Shown here one piece after another: positions 19,339 to 30,159 of a DNA stretch of 30,423 bases. This DNA comes from Apostichopus californicus (Eukaryota > Echinodermata > Holothuroidea > Aspidochirotida > Stichopodidae): positions 1 to 30,423 of the forward strand of contig JAIPMN010000223.1 in NCBI GenBank assembly GCA_020650975.1, read 5' to 3'. The notes under the pieces are model-generated. The model was not told where the DNA came from. It saw only the letters and a program-made list of their open reading frames with translations, and did no database searches. Within the stretch, counting starts at the first letter, position 1; each line of letters opens with the position of its first letter. A program made the position numbers and the translations under genes.

Positions 19339-19707
19339 CAGGGGTGGGTAACCTACGGCCCCCAGGCCACATGCAGCCCGCCAGTGATTTTTTGCGGCCC
19401 ATGAGATGTCTCAAGAAAAAGAAAAACAATCAATCTAGTTAATATCATCACAAAAAACGAGCTAGCTGCTTAGAATTTATCGGCACTAATGATGCTGTCA
19501 GGTAGGCCTATTATCCCCATTTATTATCAACTGTACTGTATTGACATTATGTTTTTGTGAATACAGATTAAGTCCACATACCTATTGCTTGAAATTTCTC
19601 GGAATCAAAGGTTTGAAATCAACAGCAGGTCGTTGGTTAGTTGCGGCCCAGTCAATTTTTCACTCCTTATATCTGGCCCATTCATTCAAAAAGGTTGCCC
19701 ACCCCTG
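19339..19707. mobile_element. hAT-type MITE, 369 bp, perfect 8 bp target duplication
   Basis: The left end CAGGGGTGGGTAACCT and the complement of the right end CAGGGGTGGGCAACCT form a 16 bp terminal inverted repeat with one mismatch. GTATAGTG flanks it exactly on both sides (19331-19338 and 19708-19715). Termini starting CAGGGGTGGGCAA, next to GCGGCCC-type subterminal motifs, are known from the hAT-Tip100/Charlie group. There is no transposase frame, so it must have been moved in trans. The intact duplication suggests a fairly recent insertion. Confidence 0.92.
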
Positions 19708-20220
19708 GTATAGTGTAATAATCAGCGTTCAGAGTAGGTTCATCCTTGGATGTTGTGGCCTGTGTATTGGGTATCAAATTTCACTGTGGCCTGCAAGATC
19801 CATTTCGTGACCATCCTTGTTGCAGACTGTCTCTACTCAAACACATTAATTTGATCCTAAGCATTTGATTTGGGTGAATCCTCAAAATGAACAACAACAA
19901 AAACTGCTTCAGATGTTATCCATTCAGAGTAATAAGTTCTCTGTGGCACTGGGTCATATGCAGGTTAGTAGTGCTTCAATAGGAAATGTCTTGGGTTAAC
20001 CTTGTCATCTGCAAGGGAACTACATTTTTCTGTTTCAATGGAGTGATCAGGTCACAGCCCTCACAGTGATATGCAGGGAAAATTGGTGGAGACAGGTGTT
20101 AGAAGGGAAAGCTGGTAGTCTCTCGCCCTCCAGCAACCCACTTTAACTTTTCCATATTAAAGGAGTAAAAGCTTGAGCAGTCGTGTCAACTTTACAGAGT
20201 GCCAAACATATTTCCAATTG

Positions 20221-20278
20221 TCTCCCCTACCCCCCTCTCCCCTACCCCCCTCTCCCCTACCCCCCTCTCCCCCTCTCC
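20221..20278 (+). repeat. Pyrimidine-rich microsatellite (CTCCCCTACCCCC)n
   Basis: Three to four copies of a ~16 bp unit TCCCCTACCCCCCTC. The minus strand is G-rich and could form a G-quadruplex. Confidence 0.85.
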
Positions 20279-21713
20279 ATTGAAAAACAAACAGGAGTGA
20301 TTCATCATGTGAATAGTGCATAAGTTTATGGCCATTGGTTTTAGTAGACCTCCATTGCTCATGCTGGGATAGGACTCAAACTTTGGGTTATTTATGCCAT
20401 AGCATAAACACATGTCAGTTTATAACAACCGTCAGTCAAAAAAAGTGGGCATGATCTTTCTACCTAGTATATGCAGTATTACCTCTTATTATCAGCAAAT
20501 ATTGTTGTGCTGCTCTCAAAAGCATCTGCATAAAGCGATGTATGTGTTTTAATTCAGAATAGCAGTGAAGCACCAGTGAGAACTCAACTTGACCCAGTAG
20601 TTTGTTAAGTTTAAAATAAATGTAATTCGTCAAAGTACAGACAAAGCAGAGGAGTGCGGGGACTATGGCAACTCATGATACAATATATGAATTTAAGTTT
20701 CTGTATATTACGTTAGCATAGCACTCTCTCTTTTATTCTCTGTGTAATGTGATGACTGCTGTACATACCACACAGAAATGAGAATCTTACAGAATAAGAT
20801 GAAATATCTGAACATTTATTTGTCATTTCTTGCATTCACTACAAATATAAATCAAAGTCTTTTTCCTGCACTGGAGGGAAAAAAAATTAAATATTCCACT
20901 TTTAATCTTAAGTTTTAAATTGAGCTTACATTGCCTACTACATAATAGTAATCTCTCAGAAGACTTAAGAAACAAGATATATTATTTTCAAAATTGTAGC
21001 TATCGATATGTTAATGGTGGCCCTGAAGTTGGATCAGACGTTAAGCTGGTATGACATTTTCTTGTCAAGACAAGTTCAAAGGTGGCATGAATGAAAACAT
21101 TCATCATTAAGCATCGTGTCAAAATAAAGCTGAAGGTGCTGCAAAATCCCCTGCAGTTAGGCTGAGACAATATCAAACAGAAGAGATATTTGTCGGTGCA
21201 GACCAGCAGGGCCTATTGTGCTCAAGAAATGATTATGCCCCACGCAGCCTGGATGCATTTAGCACATCATGCTGCAGCCCACTCACCATCTGACCTTTGA
21301 CACGGTGCCCTCGTTAATGCTTACGATACAAATTGTACACCAGATCTCATTTACTGGCATGATAATAGCAGACAATTTATGATAAAAAAAAGGTGTAAGA
21401 CTGATGGTACTTCCATTGCCCCATTGATGGGGCTATTCTGAAATCATGATTTTTTTTTTTTTGGTACAGGGAATAAATATTTTACCTACCGTTGCATAGC
21501 AACATGCGAAAGGGAATTGGTTACAGTGCTTCAGAAATGAAAAGATACAGAGATTGTAAGAAAAATGTCATTACACAAACACTTGTGACAGTTCATTAGA
21601 CTTTATATAAGTATTTTGGGTAAATTTTGTTATTGACCAGCATTTGATTAAACTTCTAAACAATAAAATGTCAATAATAAAAATTTTCTAGCTGCCATCT
21701 ACAAAGCGCGTAT

Positions 21714-21967
21714 CATTACATTCGTTACGTCTTTCATTAAGTATTTTCATACTGTTCATGAAACTTTTGTCAATTCAAGGTGGTAAATACATGATATAAC
21801 AATTATCCAACGTATACCTGAAAATTTCAAGGCGTTTAAGCATTACATTCATTACATCTTTGGTTACATATTTTTATACTTTTGATCAAAATTTTGTCAA
21901 TTCAAGGTGGTATTAAATACATGATATTTATTACAATTATCCAAGGTATATTTGAAAAATTTCAAGG
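21714..21967 (+). repeat. Tandem duplication of a 127 bp unit
   Basis: Two diverged copies begin with CATTACATTCRTTAC at 21714 and 21841. Both contain TTTTGTCAATTCAAGGTGGT, a TACATGATAT stretch, ACAATTATCCAA and end AAATTTCAAGGC. No coding frame is shared. It is a local duplication in AT-rich spacer DNA. Confidence 0.8.
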
Positions 21968-22772
21968 CAAAAAGAACCTACGAAAATGGACGCAGATATG
22001 AAGAGAGAGTAACTTCTCATGTATGTACAAAATATAAATGTAACACAAACAAGAAATTATCGGAAAAAATAGAATATTGGAAGAAAATATCCCTAGTTCA
22101 TAAAATATATAATCTCAACGATTCAAGGTGATGTGTTTAATGAAAGTCAAGTTTTATCCCTATCAACAGCTCATCTCAATTTTGTAATAAATCAATCCAT
22201 CCTCCCCCCCCCCCTCCCCCACCCCTTCAAAAGTGTCATCTTATTCCTGTTTAACTTTGAGAGAACATTTAGTACACTAAGAGATAATCTGTATTTTGCT
22301 GACTATTTCTGCGACCTTTCCTTCCCCACAACCTCGACCGCCATTTATGTCAGCGTACTACAATTATAAATAAAGTTTCCACATGCAATTTCTTCGAGAT
22401 TCTAACCAAAATGTCTTTCTAGATAAAAAGATTAAAGGACAATATTGCAGTGTGCCAACTTATCCACAGGAATGTGGCAAGTCATAAATATGACAGAATA
22501 ATTTTGCTAAAGGATGTAAACTTCCATCACAGGAGGGAGGGAGGAAGAGGAGGCTCATTTGTAGATGATGATTTGGCATGTCTTTACTTGCATATTTGGG
22601 GGTAATGCTTTACATATTACTGCATATAATATGCCTGTAATATTACATGAGCAGTCAAAGGTGTATATACTGATTCAATAGTTATGTATTTCTTATCAGG
22701 ACTCTTTTTCCTCATTTGATGTCATCTGGAAGATCTGACTGGACAAACAATATGTTTTGATATTTAAACAAT

Positions 22773-22800
22773 GAGGGGGAGGGGGATGGGGGTGGGGGGA
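22773..22800 (+). repeat. G-rich run, quadruplex-capable
   Basis: GAGGGGGAGGGGGATGGGGG followed by TGGGGGG: four runs of five or more G with short loops fit the G-quadruplex pattern on the plus strand. Its function is unknown. Confidence 0.7.
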
Positions 22801-23814
22801 GCTTGGGGCATAAAGGACTACTGTCACATGCAGTGATCCAACTGGTCTAAGTGGTGCATTTGTCACCTCGGATGAATCGTAAGGATATGAGTGCGTCCAT
22901 TACATCGACCTGGTGGTGCCTTCAGACGTTCATTCCAAGCGGCACACTGGTTCCAATCCGGTACACCAGTAGGCCAGGACAATTCTACCCTCTTTTTGGG
23001 GGGCATTTGTTTAGAAAATCATCTTATTGAACTATCATCTGCTGTTTATGAAGTAATTTCATCAAGGTGTTGCATCAGCATAGTTGCTATCAATGTGTAA
23101 TCAGGGGTGAATATAAGCTGGTATCCGGGGTCAAATGCCCACCCCCCTCCCACCCCCCCCATAACTCGCCAAACAGACCCTTTAGATCATATAGTATATA
23201 GGCCGGGAATCATCATTTAACAGCAGGATTCCGTAGGTCAGACTCTCTCTTCACTTTAGTAGAGATGGTGGGATGGTCCATCTATATGCTTCTTCGGTGA
23301 GTTTTTGTTTCAAACTATTATAATAAACTGGTGTGGAAGGCAGTTAAATTACGACGCTATAAAGAAGGCCACATTAGCATGCCTGACAGGCTATGACTCG
23401 TAACTCACACTTCACGTAGGGTGGCTATCCAATTGACAGTTCAAGATTATATTGGATTTTTAAAACTCCAGGCTTTCCTTCAAATTACAACAACCCTCTT
23501 CCTCTCTATCTCCCCACCCCACCCCCCCCCCACCACCACCACCCAATCAATTAAAATTGATCTTCAAAAGCACTGTGAGTACAGCAGTCTTTTAATAAAT
23601 TATATACAAAATCTCAAAAGACACTCAAGGTATTTAATTAATCGGCACATGAAAATTTATCAGTTGCATGAATTTGTGGAATACCTTTTAATCAGAATTA
23701 CAGCATCGAAATTATAACAAAAAGAGACCAACTGAAATACAACGGTTTTATAGGAAAAAGAAGACCTGACCACTCGATGTGATGCTTTCGAAAAGGAAAA
23801 GCGCCACAACTGAC

Positions 23815-24025
23815 CTATTTCATGAACTTTGCCTGTTCTTCCAGAAACAGTAACTGATCGATAAGGAAGCCGTCGCTTGGATTCTCTACGAACTGTCGGA
23901 GACCTTGAATAATGTGTTTCTCGTCTGCTGTTTCCCCGGCCATGGTGGCTTCTCCAAATCTTGCCTCTTTCAAGAATGCGTAGGCCTTCTTGAATGACTC
24001 CTTGCCCATCTTTTTCTCGCACTCT
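23815..24025 (-). CDS. Uncharacterised helical protein, terminal exon
   Basis: The last coding exon on the minus strand is 69 codons plus TAG (23815-23817), entering after two bases of a codon at CTCGAACTCAG. It reads ECEKKMGKESFKKAYAFLKE, ARFGEATMAGETADEKHIIQ, then VENPSDGFLIDQLLFLEEQA and ends KFMK. The pattern is of alternating amphipathic helices, closely resembling real protein. The layout (MGxxxFxxAYxxLKxAR) recalls the C-terminal helical tails of NIMA-related kinases, but this is from memory and no kinase domain lies in the window. Three successive AGs (AGAGAG) make the acceptor choice ambiguous, and I chose the first because it gives an open, natural join. Confidence 0.75.
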
Positions 24026-24509
24026 CTGAGTTCGAGAGTCAAGGAAGAAAATTATATGACGAGAGAAGGCGACAGTGGAAAAATAAAAGGCAGAATACAA
24101 ACATTCCTGATAGAGAAGACAAAATTACTCCACCTGAGAAAAATGTTCCCCCTCGTGAGATATTATGTCTTTGTTGTTCATATTTTACACAAAAATGAAG
24201 ACTCCAGCTAAAACTTGTACAAAAGTTCAGAGTTCTGGCAATTTTGAATGTTGTGAACTCATTACTCTGGAGATCAGGGGGCATTGCAAATGTAACAAAC
24301 TATTGAATTTTGTAAACATTACCTGATTCACTAGTTTAGTTACAAGTTACGGTACCTTACCCATGCACCGAACACTAAAGAATTAAGCGACCCATCAATC
24401 TATTTTCAAACTATGTTTAGACCGGGTAAAGCAACGATATCAGAATTTGTACTAAAGGTCAATGAGTTGTTGTTTCAAAACTTTCCAATTATAGCAATGA
24501 AAAGGATAC

Positions 24510-24591
24510 GCTCTTAAATTCTTGATTTTCAGATCCCTCACAGTCGGCGAGAAACATCCATGGACGGTGTCTGTGATGGTTGCATTGTGCT
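24510..24591 (-). CDS. Uncharacterised helical protein, penultimate exon
   Basis: 82 nt on the minus strand behind a strong acceptor TTTTTTTCTCAG. In the frame dictated by the previous exon it reads EHNATITDTVHGCFSPTVRD then LKIKNLRA. A stronger-looking donor (ACT/GTGAGG at 24541) would end it earlier in phase 0. The weak donor GC/GTATCC gives a seamless join LRA-ECEKKMGKES to the terminal exon, and I prefer it on protein grounds. Both options keep the frame, using different acceptors of the AGAGAG cluster, so alternative splicing is possible. Confidence 0.55.
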
Positions 24592-25500
24592 CTGAGAAAA
24601 AAACAGATGGTTAAGTTAGAAAAAAGCAATGAGAGGGCACCAAGATTATACACTTTTGTAGTCAGAGAGAATATTCATTTTATCTGATTTTCTTCTGTGT
24701 TTAATAATAGAATAATGAAGGGGTGAATAATTTAAGGTCATGCCACTCAACTAACAACAACTACAAGGACTGGTTTCTGGAGGGAAATTATTTCCTAACT
24801 TCATCTGACCCTTTGCACTAGCCTATCACATATATTACAGGCAAAATAAAACAACTTTCAAGCATTATTTTGAATTGAATTTGTCATAATCTTGGTAACT
24901 CGGAATTGGAAAACTTGACTGCCTCGGCTATTCTGGTGCACTTTTTTTCAGGACCAAGTGCTTAGTAAGCAAAATTGTTTATTTATAACAGTCAATGTAA
25001 AATGTTCCATTTATGAACCAATTGCAAAGATTTCTGAACCAAGTTACTCATGGATGTTTTTTTTTTTTTTTTTTAATTTTCTTTTACGTGTTATTTAATT
25101 TACAAACTGTAATAATTATCACTTCTACATGTCATCCAGATTTGTAGGTAAAAATATGATAAATTTCATGTTAGCTACTTGATTTCTATCATCATGCGAT
25201 GATTTCCTTCCCTGTTTTGTATTTCCATATCCTTTGATGATTCCATCAAGTTTAATATCTTTAAAATGACATTCTATAAAATTTAAATTTTGAAGATTAA
25301 TTTACAATCAATGGCAGGTTTATCTACATTAATCAGATCTCATGTAACAAGCAATGATGGTGTCTTTCATTTCACTTCAGAGGTCTTACTTGTGACAGCA
25401 ATATGGCAGCTAACCCACTCTTGAAGTTTTGTTAGCCATTCGACAAGATTAAACCTTCATTAAAACACTGTCTTAACTAAACATTCTTTGCTTTTCTTCT

Positions 25501-25600
25501 TTGTTTTATGTTGTTCTGTCTTTTTTGGTTACATTTATTATTTTTATTTTTTATTTTTTTTTATATATATTTTTTTTTGGGTGGGGGGGAACAAATTTGC
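25501..25600 (+). other. T-rich low-complexity tract
   Basis: Long T and TTTA runs with a GGGTGGGGGGG patch. The 94-codon frame that begins here is low-complexity sequence continued through the 50 bp repeat and is not a gene. Confidence 0.7.
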
Positions 25601-25650
25601 ATCATTTAAATACAGCAGAATGCATCAAAGACTGGTCATGTTTTAATACA

Positions 25651-25990
25651 TCTATCTACAACTTAACCAGTGGCTGTTTTGCTGAGAGCAGTTTTACTAC
25701 ATATATCTACAACTTACCAGTGGCTGTTTTTCTGAGAGCAGTTTTACTACATATATCTATAACTTACCAGTGGCTGTTTTGCTGAGAGCCATTTTAGTAC
25801 ATATATCTACAACTTACCAGTGGCTGTTTTTCTGAGAGCAGTTTTACTACATATATCTACAACTTACCAGTGGCTGTTTTGCTGAGAGCCATTTTAGTAC
25901 ATATATCTACAACTTACCAGTGGCTGTTTTTCTGAGAGCAGTTTTACTACATATATCTATAACTTACCAGTGGCTGTTTTGCTGAGAGCA
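25651..25990 (-). repeat. 50 bp tandem repeat derived from an exon end plus its splice donor
   Basis: TGGCTGTTTT recurs exactly every 50 bases at 25671, 25721, 25771, 25821, 25871, 25921 and 25971: seven copies. On the minus strand each unit reads CTCTCAG(C/A)AAAACAGCCACTG, then GTAAGTTGTAGATATATGTA. The copy at 25971 is the real 3' end of the exon at 25968-26025 and its donor, and the other six lie in the intron just downstream. The oldest, at 25671, has a one-base insertion that breaks GTAAGT. Copies alternate in two variants (GCTGAGAG and TCTGAGAG), suggesting growth by 100 bp dimers. Confidence 0.92.
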
Positions 25991-26025
25991 TCTTGCATAC
26001 AATCCATGAGAGCACCATAGTCATC
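25968..26025 (-). CDS. Uncharacterised helical protein, internal exon beside the 50 bp repeat
   Basis: 58 nt on the minus strand, phase 0 to phase 1, acceptor TTCTAATAG, donor GTAAGT. It reads DDYGALMDCMQDALSKTAT and joins without a gap to the acidic end of the previous exon (ESDSEPD then DDYGALM) and to EHNATITD after it. The peptide looks like an amphipathic helix. Its last ~20 bases and the donor are the template of the tandem repeat downstream, so the cell must choose among several nearly identical donors. Confidence 0.7.
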
Positions 26026-26429
26026 CTATTAGAAGAACAATGAACACAAACTTTACATCAATATTTAAGACAAACTATCAAACAGTAGCCAGTAGCATTG
26101 GCAGACATGACAGTCTGCATTGATTGAAGCCTCTGCATCTTAAAACTGGTAAACTCCTGATCAGCTGTGGTTTGAAACACATGCAAACTAAACTCACCAT
26201 GTTATGACAATGAACTTGAGTCTGTACAGTTAGTCGGATGACAGTCAGTATGGCAGAGTGCGACCCACTCAAGAACAACCTGAAAAATGTCTGATGCATT
26301 AATTTGGGTTCTTTTTACTAACAACTTTACAACACAGCTTGTTTCTGATTCAGTAAGGTGAAGGGGAAAGCAAGGCCCCATTATCCTGAACAATTAGCAT
26401 TACTGTATGCATCAACCAATGATACTCAC

Positions 26430-26773
26430 ATCAGGTTCAGAGTCGGATTCAAAATCTTCGTGTTGAGAGTAAAACGTCTCTGCTGCATCTGCGTCTTCTG
26501 GGATACCTTCAGGAGGCTTGAAGTTGCCATTTTCTTCCTCACCATCTGGTTCTGCTGCCTTCTCCGAATCCCTCTCTTTGGACGGCGACTGGATTTTCTT
26601 GGAAGCACCATTTTTCTTGGGAGTTTTCCTCTGCCTTCCTGCCAGGCCCGGTGGGGTGGCACTTGCTATATCTGGGTCATCGAAATTGACGGTGTGTTTC
26701 ATCGGGGTAATCGGACGGTCATCATAGCTTCCAGATGGAGCCTTTAGAGTGCCGTCTGGCACCAAAGTATTCT
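26430..26773 (-). CDS. Uncharacterised protein, disordered Lys/Glu-rich exon with DRPITP motif
   Basis: 344 nt on the minus strand, phase 1 to phase 0, acceptor TTTCTTGTAG, donor GTGAGT. It encodes SGSYDDRPITPMKHTVNFDD near its start, then a basic stretch (GRQRKTPKKNGASKKIQSPS), and an acidic end (GEEENGNFKPPEG and HEDFESDSEPD). The composition predicts intrinsic disorder, and SP and TP sites suggest proline-directed phosphorylation. The motif S-Y-(E/D)-D-R-P-I-(K/T)-P also occurs in the previous exon. Length and codon structure support a genuine exon, but no domain is recognised. Confidence 0.8.
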
Positions 26774-26973
26774 CTACAAGAAAAAAATAAATAAATTACT
26801 ATCAATCTTTTGTTGACTTTATCAAAAAGGGTTTTGTAGTGTTTACCTCAAAAGAGTTTATTGTAAATCTTTCACTATGTGTTCCAGTCAGATTTTTGAA
26901 TTGTTGCAGTTTTAAACCAATCATTGAAGGAAAGTTATCAGGTTTAAATCCAGGTGGTAGAGGGATATATACC

Positions 26974-27044
26974 ATCCCCTCCCTCCCCCTCCCCTCCCTC
27001 CCTCCTCCCTTCCCCTCCTCCCCTCCCTCCCCCCTCCCTCCCCT
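26974..27044 (+). repeat. Polypyrimidine (CCCTCC)n tract
   Basis: About 70 bases of only C and T in CCCTCC/CCCCTCC units, in the intron of the minus-strand gene. Read in that gene's direction it is a GGAGGG purine tract in the transcript, which can form triplex or G-quadruplex structures. Open frames over it are artefacts. Confidence 0.9.
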
Positions 27045-27505
27045 TTGAATTCCAGACAACAAATTGAAAGTAGTTTTAAGCACAACCTAATTATAGACCT
27101 AATTTATGTAGACATGTCTAAAGCTCACTTTTAACTTGCGGGAGGGGGGGGGGGAGACCTCCTCATCTCCCTACATGGGTGTCAGCTTCAACAACCTCAG
27201 GGCCACAGTCCCTCCTGTTTTAATATCCTCGATCTGCCTCTGGATATAGTCTTAAAACATAATCCCCCAATTTTCCACTAAAATCGTACCAGGAATTATG
27301 AAATTAGGCTCAAACTCGACAAACAGTTTCAAAATGGAAGCAAACATGTAGCCTAAAGAAATGAAATGTGATTTCCAACATTTCATAACACTATTTTCAG
27401 TTAGCATGTTCTGTGTTTCTACATTACCTCCTTCCCAGTATCAATGGATATCAACAATTTTACACCTACTGGACTATCATATGAGACAAAGAGAATGAAT
27501 AATAC

Positions 27506-27571
27506 CTTGTGAAGCCGGCTTAATCGGACGATCTTCGTAACTGACGTAGGACGGTGACATGGTCCTTGAAG
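27506..27571 (-). CDS. Uncharacterised protein, 66 nt exon with EDRPIKP motif
   Basis: 66 nt on the minus strand, phase 1-1, acceptor ACGTTTCAG, donor GTATTA. It reads SRTMSPSYVSYEDRPIKPAS then Q. SYEDRPIKP repeats, with small changes, the SYDDRPITP of the next exon, so the two exons share a short linear motif, possibly by duplication. The junction codon (G plus AG) gives Glu. The matching phases and the shared motif are the main support. Confidence 0.72.
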
Positions 27572-27675
27572 CTGAAACGTAGAAATTACCCAGAGATCAG
27601 AAATGATTTATTATGCAAGACAACACCCCCGCTGTTTGATTAACCACTAGTACCTTCAAACTTGGTATAACGTAC

Positions 27676-27698
27676 CATCATAACCCAGTCCTCCGGCT
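27676..27698 (-). CDS. Candidate 23 nt microexon of the same gene
   Basis: On the minus strand between CACATATAG and GTACGT lies A GCC GGA GGA CTG GGT TAT GAT G (AGGLGYD). It enters with one base and leaves in phase 1, exactly what the next exon needs. It is supported only by splice-site shape and phase, so it may be spurious. Further upstream exons were not found within the window and may lie beyond 30423. Confidence 0.3.
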
Positions 27699-30120
27699 CT
27701 ATATGTGGACAGAGACTCTACTGAGCTATGCAGGGCAACGCAGTGTCCAGTAGCGTGAAACCAGTAAGGCAAGGAACCTTACTTTTACTGTCAGCAAGGA
27801 TAGACCGTCCGATTTGTCTTATCACTTTGAGTACATTGACAGACTGGACGATAGGGCGACAGATTGACCGCACGTTCCATTTCACCTATGACTTCTTATG
27901 CTCATTGTTATTATCATTATTGATGATGCAAAAACAATGTGTGTCACCATGATGGATTGGACTTGGTAAGCGAGGTAAATGATCTTGTACAAGTCTCTGT
28001 GAAGGGCAAGTTGAAAACAGCCCTCATTTGATCATAATTCTCCTTGTAAATTGGCACCTTTTGAATGTAATTCCTTTGTTTTTGTCATTATAATGTGAGT
28101 GGTATTTATATAATTTGCAATTTGATAAAGAAAGTGCCAAGAGAGAGACCAAGTTAAAGACTCATCTAGGCAACGGTCTTGTAGTATTCTCTGTGATAGA
28201 CAAATTGAGATTTGGTCCATTTGAACACGATTTCTCCTTATTTTGGCAGCTGTCGAAATCTTTGTTTGTTTGTGTTTGCAATTTTAAATGTGAGTATTAT
28301 GGATATTTAAACATGAAATTGGAAATAGAAATTTTGATGAATTTGTTTCATAACTTAAAGTGGATTCACGGCTTTTTTCTCCATACGACACCGTGGTGAA
28401 GTCATGCTTGAGGTAAAATTATGACCGAGTATGGAAGCTGAAATTTATGACCCGCAAATATTTTCGGCATGTTTACTACAGATCAAGAAAGGAGGACAAT
28501 AAAATCTCAAGGCGACAGTTTTCTACCATTGTGTGTTTTTCTCAACAGCTCAAATCTACAAAATAAAACTTGATACAATTTGAAAAAGTCTGTGAACTTC
28601 CATTGGAGTTCACTATGATCACATCAATAATCTTCCCTGTCGAGTGTTTGACAATCTAGCCACCTCCCAAACACAACTTTTTTTGTCAAATAGGTTCACT
28701 TAAGACTCAAAGTTTTCATCAATATTTAATAAACTGTAGCCATATGAAAATAAAAAAAATGGCCAACAAGGAAACCTTTGAATGGATATCTAGCTGACAA
28801 ACTGAAAACAGATATAATGATTCTAGTTATCACTTACAGATCAAAGTCTGTTTGGCATTTGTTTACTTTCAGTTTCCATCAAATTTTAGCTGTTGAGTGC
28901 ACGAATCACCCAGCATGGTATTAATCAATCTAGGTCAGTTATCCCATTGAGGAAGTAGAATTGTTTTTAATTAAGTAGTCAGTTGTCTTTGTAATGTTAA
29001 CTTCTCATAAAGAAATCCTTATTGGGATTTGCAATCAAGTTTTACAGGGATGAACTGATCAGTTTGAAAATCACACGATGTTCCTAAAATGACTTTTTAA
29101 CTTGGCAACATTTTAGGGCAACAAAATGGATTAAGGAATTCTGAATTACTTTACACGGCTGAGTCGCTCGGTTTGTACAACACGACACATTTCTGAAATC
29201 CCTTCCTTTGAATCCCATCTTTATGAAATAATTTCTGCACTCTTTTCAAAACTTCATTTGCCAATGAGTTTTCTGTTTACAAGTTGATTTTGCAAAACAT
29301 GTTCATTGTTTAATAGTTGAATCTGGTAAATCAACGTTGATTTAGACAGATATTGTTTTGATACATCATAGTCTAAGGAAAAAGAATTGGAGTGCTAGTA
29401 ATGTTTTTATAACTATCCTTGTTTTCAAGATTACCTTTAAATTATGCGAACTCCCTGAAATGCTCCTTTTGACACTAAATTTATGATGTTATGTGGCTCT
29501 TTAGTGCAGCACTAAATGCTAATGTTAATGTAATGCTAATGTTAATCCATCATTTTATAACGTCCTATGAACAACAATGCAACATTACATGACATTCAAC
29601 ACCATTCGACTTTGAATAATGTGTAATACATTGTAAAAAAAGTTACTTTAAGGTGGCAAATGCACTTTGTTTTCCTGAGTTGTGTTATATCTGAGGAACT
29701 GATCTAATGTTGCCTGTGTTAGACTGAGTAGTCCATCCACTTACATTGTTGAGCCTCAGATATTTTAAGGTTAGTTTCTCCCCCAAAAAAAATTAAAACT
29801 GGCATAGACATACAACTTGGACTGACAGTATTGTATTTAAATGGTCTCTAAAATATCGAAATCAATTTCACACCAACATGTCATCCTTTCAGTTGAATTT
29901 CAGACAAATAATGCAACCGACATTTTCAATTTTTAATAGCTTTATGGCAGCGACTCGTTGACACTAACCAATTAACCAGACGACAGATATATAAATATTT
30001 TATAAGTTTGCTAATGGTTCCATCCAGGACTGGCTGTTTGTTCAAACAGACATTTTTACCAATTTATCAACTTTTGCTGTGCAATAAACTTCTGAATTAT
30101 ACTATAGCCTAGTTTTATTT
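27699..30120. other. Non-coding region at the right side of the window
   Basis: No exon could be supported on either strand. Probably a long intron or the upstream flank of the minus-strand gene. Small repetitive words such as GCTAATGTTAAT occur near 29518-29546. Open frames of 60-95 codons are AT-rich and featureless. Confidence 0.45.
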
Positions 30121-30159
30121 CAGATATCTCATTTACACTCTCTGAGTACAGCAGCTAGT

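Larger units (their letters stand above)
19716..23814. other. Non-coding region between the two convergent genes
   Basis: No exon or RNA gene is supported. The content is low complexity: a CCCCTCTCCCCTA-type microsatellite at 20221-20278, C runs near 22203 and 23515, a G-rich run at 22773-22800, poly-T at about 21450 and the 127 bp duplication at 21714-21967. Open frames of 69-98 codons here have no domain signal. Confidence 0.55.

Noticed and set aside
26199..26292. Possible exon on the minus strand (TFFRLFLSGSHSAILTV...) with a GTGAGT donor
   Set aside because: It would fit by phase only with a weak upstream AG. The better acceptor gives a frame with a stop or a mismatched phase. Skipping it gives a natural junction SEPD-DDYGALM, so it is more likely intronic.
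26802..27083. Gly/Arg/Glu-rich minus-strand frame and its Pro/Ser-rich plus counterpart
   Set aside because: Both are translations of the CCCTCC polypyrimidine tract.
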